Shown here in pieces: positions 12,411 to 14,304 of a stretch of DNA of 14,304 bases. Below the pieces are notes generated by a model. The model did not search any database and was not told the origin of the DNA. It saw only the letters and a list, made by a program, of their open reading frames with translations. This DNA comes from Pseudomonadota bacterium. Its GTDB lineage: Bacteria; Pseudomonadota; Gammaproteobacteria; Xanthomonadales; Xanthomonadaceae. Where the stretch lies: assembly GCA_023423675.1 (NCBI GenBank), contig JAFAFD010000429.1, forward strand, positions 1-14,304, given 5' to 3'. Every line of letters starts with the position of its first letter. Position 1 is the stretch's first letter. A program made the translations under genes and the position numbers.

Positions 12411-14159
12411 TCAGGCCGACCAGGTGTCGCGCAGGGTCACGCTGCGGTTGAACACCGGCTTGGCTTCGGTGTGGTCGCGGCGGTCGGCGACGAAGTAGCC
12501 GGTGCGCTCGAACTGGAACGACTGCTCAGGGGTGGCGCTGGCCGCGGCCGGTTCGACATAGCCGGTGACGGTGCGGCGCGATTCCGGGTTGAGGTAGTCG
12601 CGGTAGGTCTTGCCTTCCGACTCCTCGTCCGGGTTCGGCACCGAGAACAGGCGGTCGTACAGGCGGATCTCGGCCGGCACGGCGTGCACGGCGCTGACCC
12701 AGTGGATGGAGCCCTTGACCTTGCGGTTGGCGCCTTCCATGCCCGGACGCGATTCCGGATCCAGCCAGCCGCGCAGCTCGGTGATGGTGCCGTCGGCATC
12801 CTTGATCACTTCATCGCAGCGGATGATGCCGGCACCGCGCAGGCGCACTTCGCCACCCGGCACCAGGCGCTTCCAGCCCTTGGGCGGCACTTCGGCGAAG
12901 TCCTCGCGGTCGATCCACAGCTCGCGGGCGAACGGCACCTGGCGGCTGCCGAAGCTTTCGTCCTTGGGGTGGTTGCTGAAGGTCAGCTGCTCTTCGTGGC
13001 CTTCGTCGAGGTTGGTCAGCACCAGCTTCACCGGATCGATGACGGCCATGCGGCGCGCGGCGGCACTGTCCAGGTCCTCGCGCAGCGCGCCTTCGAGCAC
13101 GCTGAAATCGATCAGCGAATTCTGCTTGCTGATGCCCACGCGCTCGGCGAAAAGGCGCATCGCTGCCGGGGTGTAGCCGCGGCGACGCAGGCCCTGCAGG
13201 GTCGGCATGCGCGGGTCTTCCCAGCCGTCCACCAGCTGTTCGGTGACCAGCGCCATCAGCTTGCGCTTGCTCATCACCGTGTAGTTGATGTTCAGGCGCG
13301 AGAACTCGATCTGGCGGGGCTTGGCGGCTTCGCGCGGCAGGCCGGCGTCGACCAGCGGCTGGGTCAGCGCGTCGTCATGGGCGAAATCGACGTTGTCCAC
13401 GCACCAGTCGTACAGCGGGCGGTGGTCTTCGAATTCCAGCGTACACAGCGAGTGGGTGATGCCCTCGATGGAATCGCCCAGTGCATGCGCGAAGTCGTAC
13501 ATCGGGTAGATCGGCCACGCATTGCCGGTGTTCTGGTGCTCGACATGCTTGATGCGGTACAGGGCCGGATCGCGCAGGTTGATGTTGCCGCTGGCCATGT
13601 CGATCTTGGCGCGCACGGTGCGCGCACCGTCCGGGAATTCACCGGCACGCATGCGGCGGAACAGGTCGAGGTTCTCCTCGACGCTGCGGTCGCGCCACGG
13701 CGACGGGCGGCCCGGCTCGGTGAGGGTGCCGCGGTAGGCGCGCACTTCCTCGGCCGACAGGTCGCAGACGTAGGCCTTGCCCTGCTCGATCAGCTTCTCG
13801 GCGGCCAGGTAATAGGTCTGGAAGTAATCCGAGGCGTGGCGCAGCTCGTTCCAGGTGAAGCCCAGCCAGCGCACGTCGTCCTGGATGGCGGCCACATACT
13901 CGGGGTCTTCCTTGGCCGGGTTGGTGTCGTCGAAGCGCAGGTTGCAGACGCCGCTGAACTCACCGGCCAGGCCGAAGTTCAGGCAGATCGACTTGGCATG
14001 GCCGATGTGCAGGTAGCCGTTCGGCTCAGGCGGGAAGCGGGTCTTGATCGCCTGGTGCTTACCGCTGGCCAGGTCCTCGCGCACGATCTGGCGGATGAAA
14101 TCGCGCTTCTCGTGGCTGTCGGCGGGGGTCTCGGGGCTGGCGGGGGTGTGCTCGGACAT
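12411..14159 (-). CDS. glnS: Glutaminyl-tRNA synthetase
   Basis: GlnRS charges tRNA(Gln) with glutamine in the cytoplasm. The 582-residue protein is a class I synthetase, slightly longer than the E. coli enzyme (about 554). The catalytic domain carries [15 protein letters not shown] (43-57), with HIGH at 51-54, and the KMSKS-type loop as VMSKRKL (295-301). Both are in the form typical of GlnRS rather than Glu[22 protein letters not shown] (217-236) and [12 protein letters not shown] (241-252) are further GlnRS hallmarks. The C-terminal beta-barrel anticodon domains occupy about 360-570. The short N-terminal stretch before residue 18 is variable. No strong ribosome binding site precedes ATG 14159. 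It seems to head the minus-strand series down to 10940. Confidence 0.97.
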   Translation of the reverse strand: MSEHTPASPETPADSHEKRDFIRQIVREDLASGKHQAIKTRFPPEPNGYLHIGHAKSICLNFGLAGEFSGVCNLRFDDTNPAKEDPEYVAAIQDDVRWLGFTWNELRHASDYFQTYYLAAEKLIEQGKAYVCDLSAEEVRAYRGTLTEPGRPSPWRDRSVEENLDLFRRMRAGEFPDGARTVRAKIDMASGNINLRDPALYRIKHVEHQNTGNAWPIYPMYDFAHALGDSIEGITHSLCTLEFEDHRPLYDWCVDNVDFAHDDALTQPLVDAGLPREAAKPRQIEFSRLNINYTVMSKRKLMALVTEQLVDGWEDPRMPTLQGLRRRGYTPAAMRLFAERVGISKQNSLIDFSVLEGALREDLDSAAARRMAVIDPVKLVLTNLDEGHEEQLTFSNHPKDESFGSRQVPFARELWIDREDFAEVPPKGWKRLVPGGEVRLRGAGIIRCDEVIKDADGTITELRGWLDPESRPGMEGANRKVKGSIHWVSAVHAVPAEIRLYDRLFSVPNPDEESEGKTYRDYLNPESRRTVTGYVEPAAASATPEQSFQFERTGYFVADRRDHTEAKPVFNRSVTLRDTWSA

Positions 14160-14192
14160 GAGTCTGGGGCGAAAAAGGGCAGAAAGACCAAC

Positions 14193-14198
14193 AGTCTA
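14193..14198 (-). promoter_or_regulatory. Candidate -10 element of glnS
   Basis: TAGACT on the minus strand, 33 bases upstream of the glnS ATG, matches four of six bases of the -10 consensus, including the conserved TA and final T. The region between it and the ATG is T-rich on the message strand. No good -35 is visible in the GC-rich DNA above it. Confidence 0.35.
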
Positions 14199-14217
14199 GC
14201 GCGTACCGGCCAGGGCT

Positions 14218-14243
14218 GCCGGGGTTTGCCGCCATGCCCGGCG
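14218..14243 (+). repeat. Degenerate SMAG-like remnant upstream of glnS
   Basis: CATGCCCGGCG (14233-14243) is identical to the loop and right arm of the SMAG at 8722-8744, and the following GGCGCAGCGGCGC resembles that element's tail. The left side lacks GTAG. GCCGGG (14218-14223) can still pair with CCCGGC (14237-14242) over a 13-base loop. It is probably the decayed right half of an element. Confidence 0.4.
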
Positions 14244-14304
14244 GGCGCAGCGGCGCGATTCAGGCCCCGGGCGTATGCTGGAACCCTGCCCCGAGGAGCT
14301 GCCC

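Noticed and set aside
10277..12451. A 724-codon open frame on the plus strand
   Set aside because: It runs antisense through the deaminase, the DUF6348-like gene and the membrane-protein gene. Its translation is low-complexity Gly/Ala/Val/Gln/His/Arg with no domain. Long antisense frames are expected at this GC content.
14274..14304. TATGCT box and GAGGAG at the window end, possibly leading a plus-strand gene
   Set aside because: A divergent gene may begin just past the edge, since GAGGAG (14293-14298) lies a suitable distance from such a start. No start codon is seen and there is no -35, so it cannot be supported as a feature.
1..14304. Search for tRNAs, CRISPR arrays, insertion sequences, toxin-antitoxin or defence genes
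   Set aside because: Nothing of this kind was recognised. All long coding frames are accounted for by core or hypothetical genes, and the intergenic spaces are short.

Overview
The window is about 14.3 kb of very GC-rich, gene-dense, chromosomal-type DNA from a gammaproteobacterium of the Xanthomonadaceae, most likely Stenotrophomonas (S. maltophilia complex or a close relative). Support comes from LptD, SurA, RlmM and GlnRS proteins that read as xanthomonad orthologues, from the lptD-surA-pdxA gene order, and from short palindromes carrying a 5' GTAG tag. These palindromes match the SMAG (Stenotrophomonas maltophilia GTAG) REP-like family. I see no tRNA, rRNA, CRISPR array, insertion sequence, prophage or obvious island. 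There is no gene-free stretch longer than about 150 bases.

Layout. Positions 6194 down to 1 form one compact minus-strand run: a six-helix membrane protein resembling the cobalamin transporter BtuM, a PduO-type cob(I)alamin adenosyltransferase, a class II histone-deacetylase-family hydrolase, lptD, surA, and the first part of pdxA, cut by the window edge. Gaps are 3 to 8 bases, with a 4-base overlap at lptD/surA and one 89-base gap before lptD. Divergent from this run, on the plus strand, are two overlapping flavin monooxygenases (ubiH and a UbiI/UbiF-like gene) that hydroxylate ubiquinone precursors. The convergent space after them (8671-8793) holds a small cluster of SMAG repeats. The rest runs on the minus strand: a small secreted EF-hand protein, another SMAG, rlmM, a zinc nucleoside deaminase overlapping rlmM, a cysteine-rich DUF6348-like protein, a two-helix membrane protein of unknown function, and glnS.

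How the genes work together. LptD and SurA are a classical pair: SurA is the periplasmic chaperone that helps the LptD barrel fold in the outer membrane. PdxA (pyridoxal phosphate synthesis) commonly shares their operon. The BtuM-like protein and the adenosyltransferase plausibly act in sequence: B12 crosses the inner membrane, may lose its upper ligand, and is then adenosylated. UbiH and its partner carry out separate hydroxylations on the ubiquinone ring. RlmM and GlnRS serve translation.

Most of the window is ordinary core genome. The points most worth a second look are the BtuM-like protein with its cysteine at position 79 beside the adenosyltransferase, the SMAG cluster with intact and half elements, a possible leaderless start for ubiH, the ambiguous lptD start, and the first 45 bases. 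Those bases contain only G and C and look like a sequence-end artefact. I did not find convincing evidence of an undescribed defence or mobile system.
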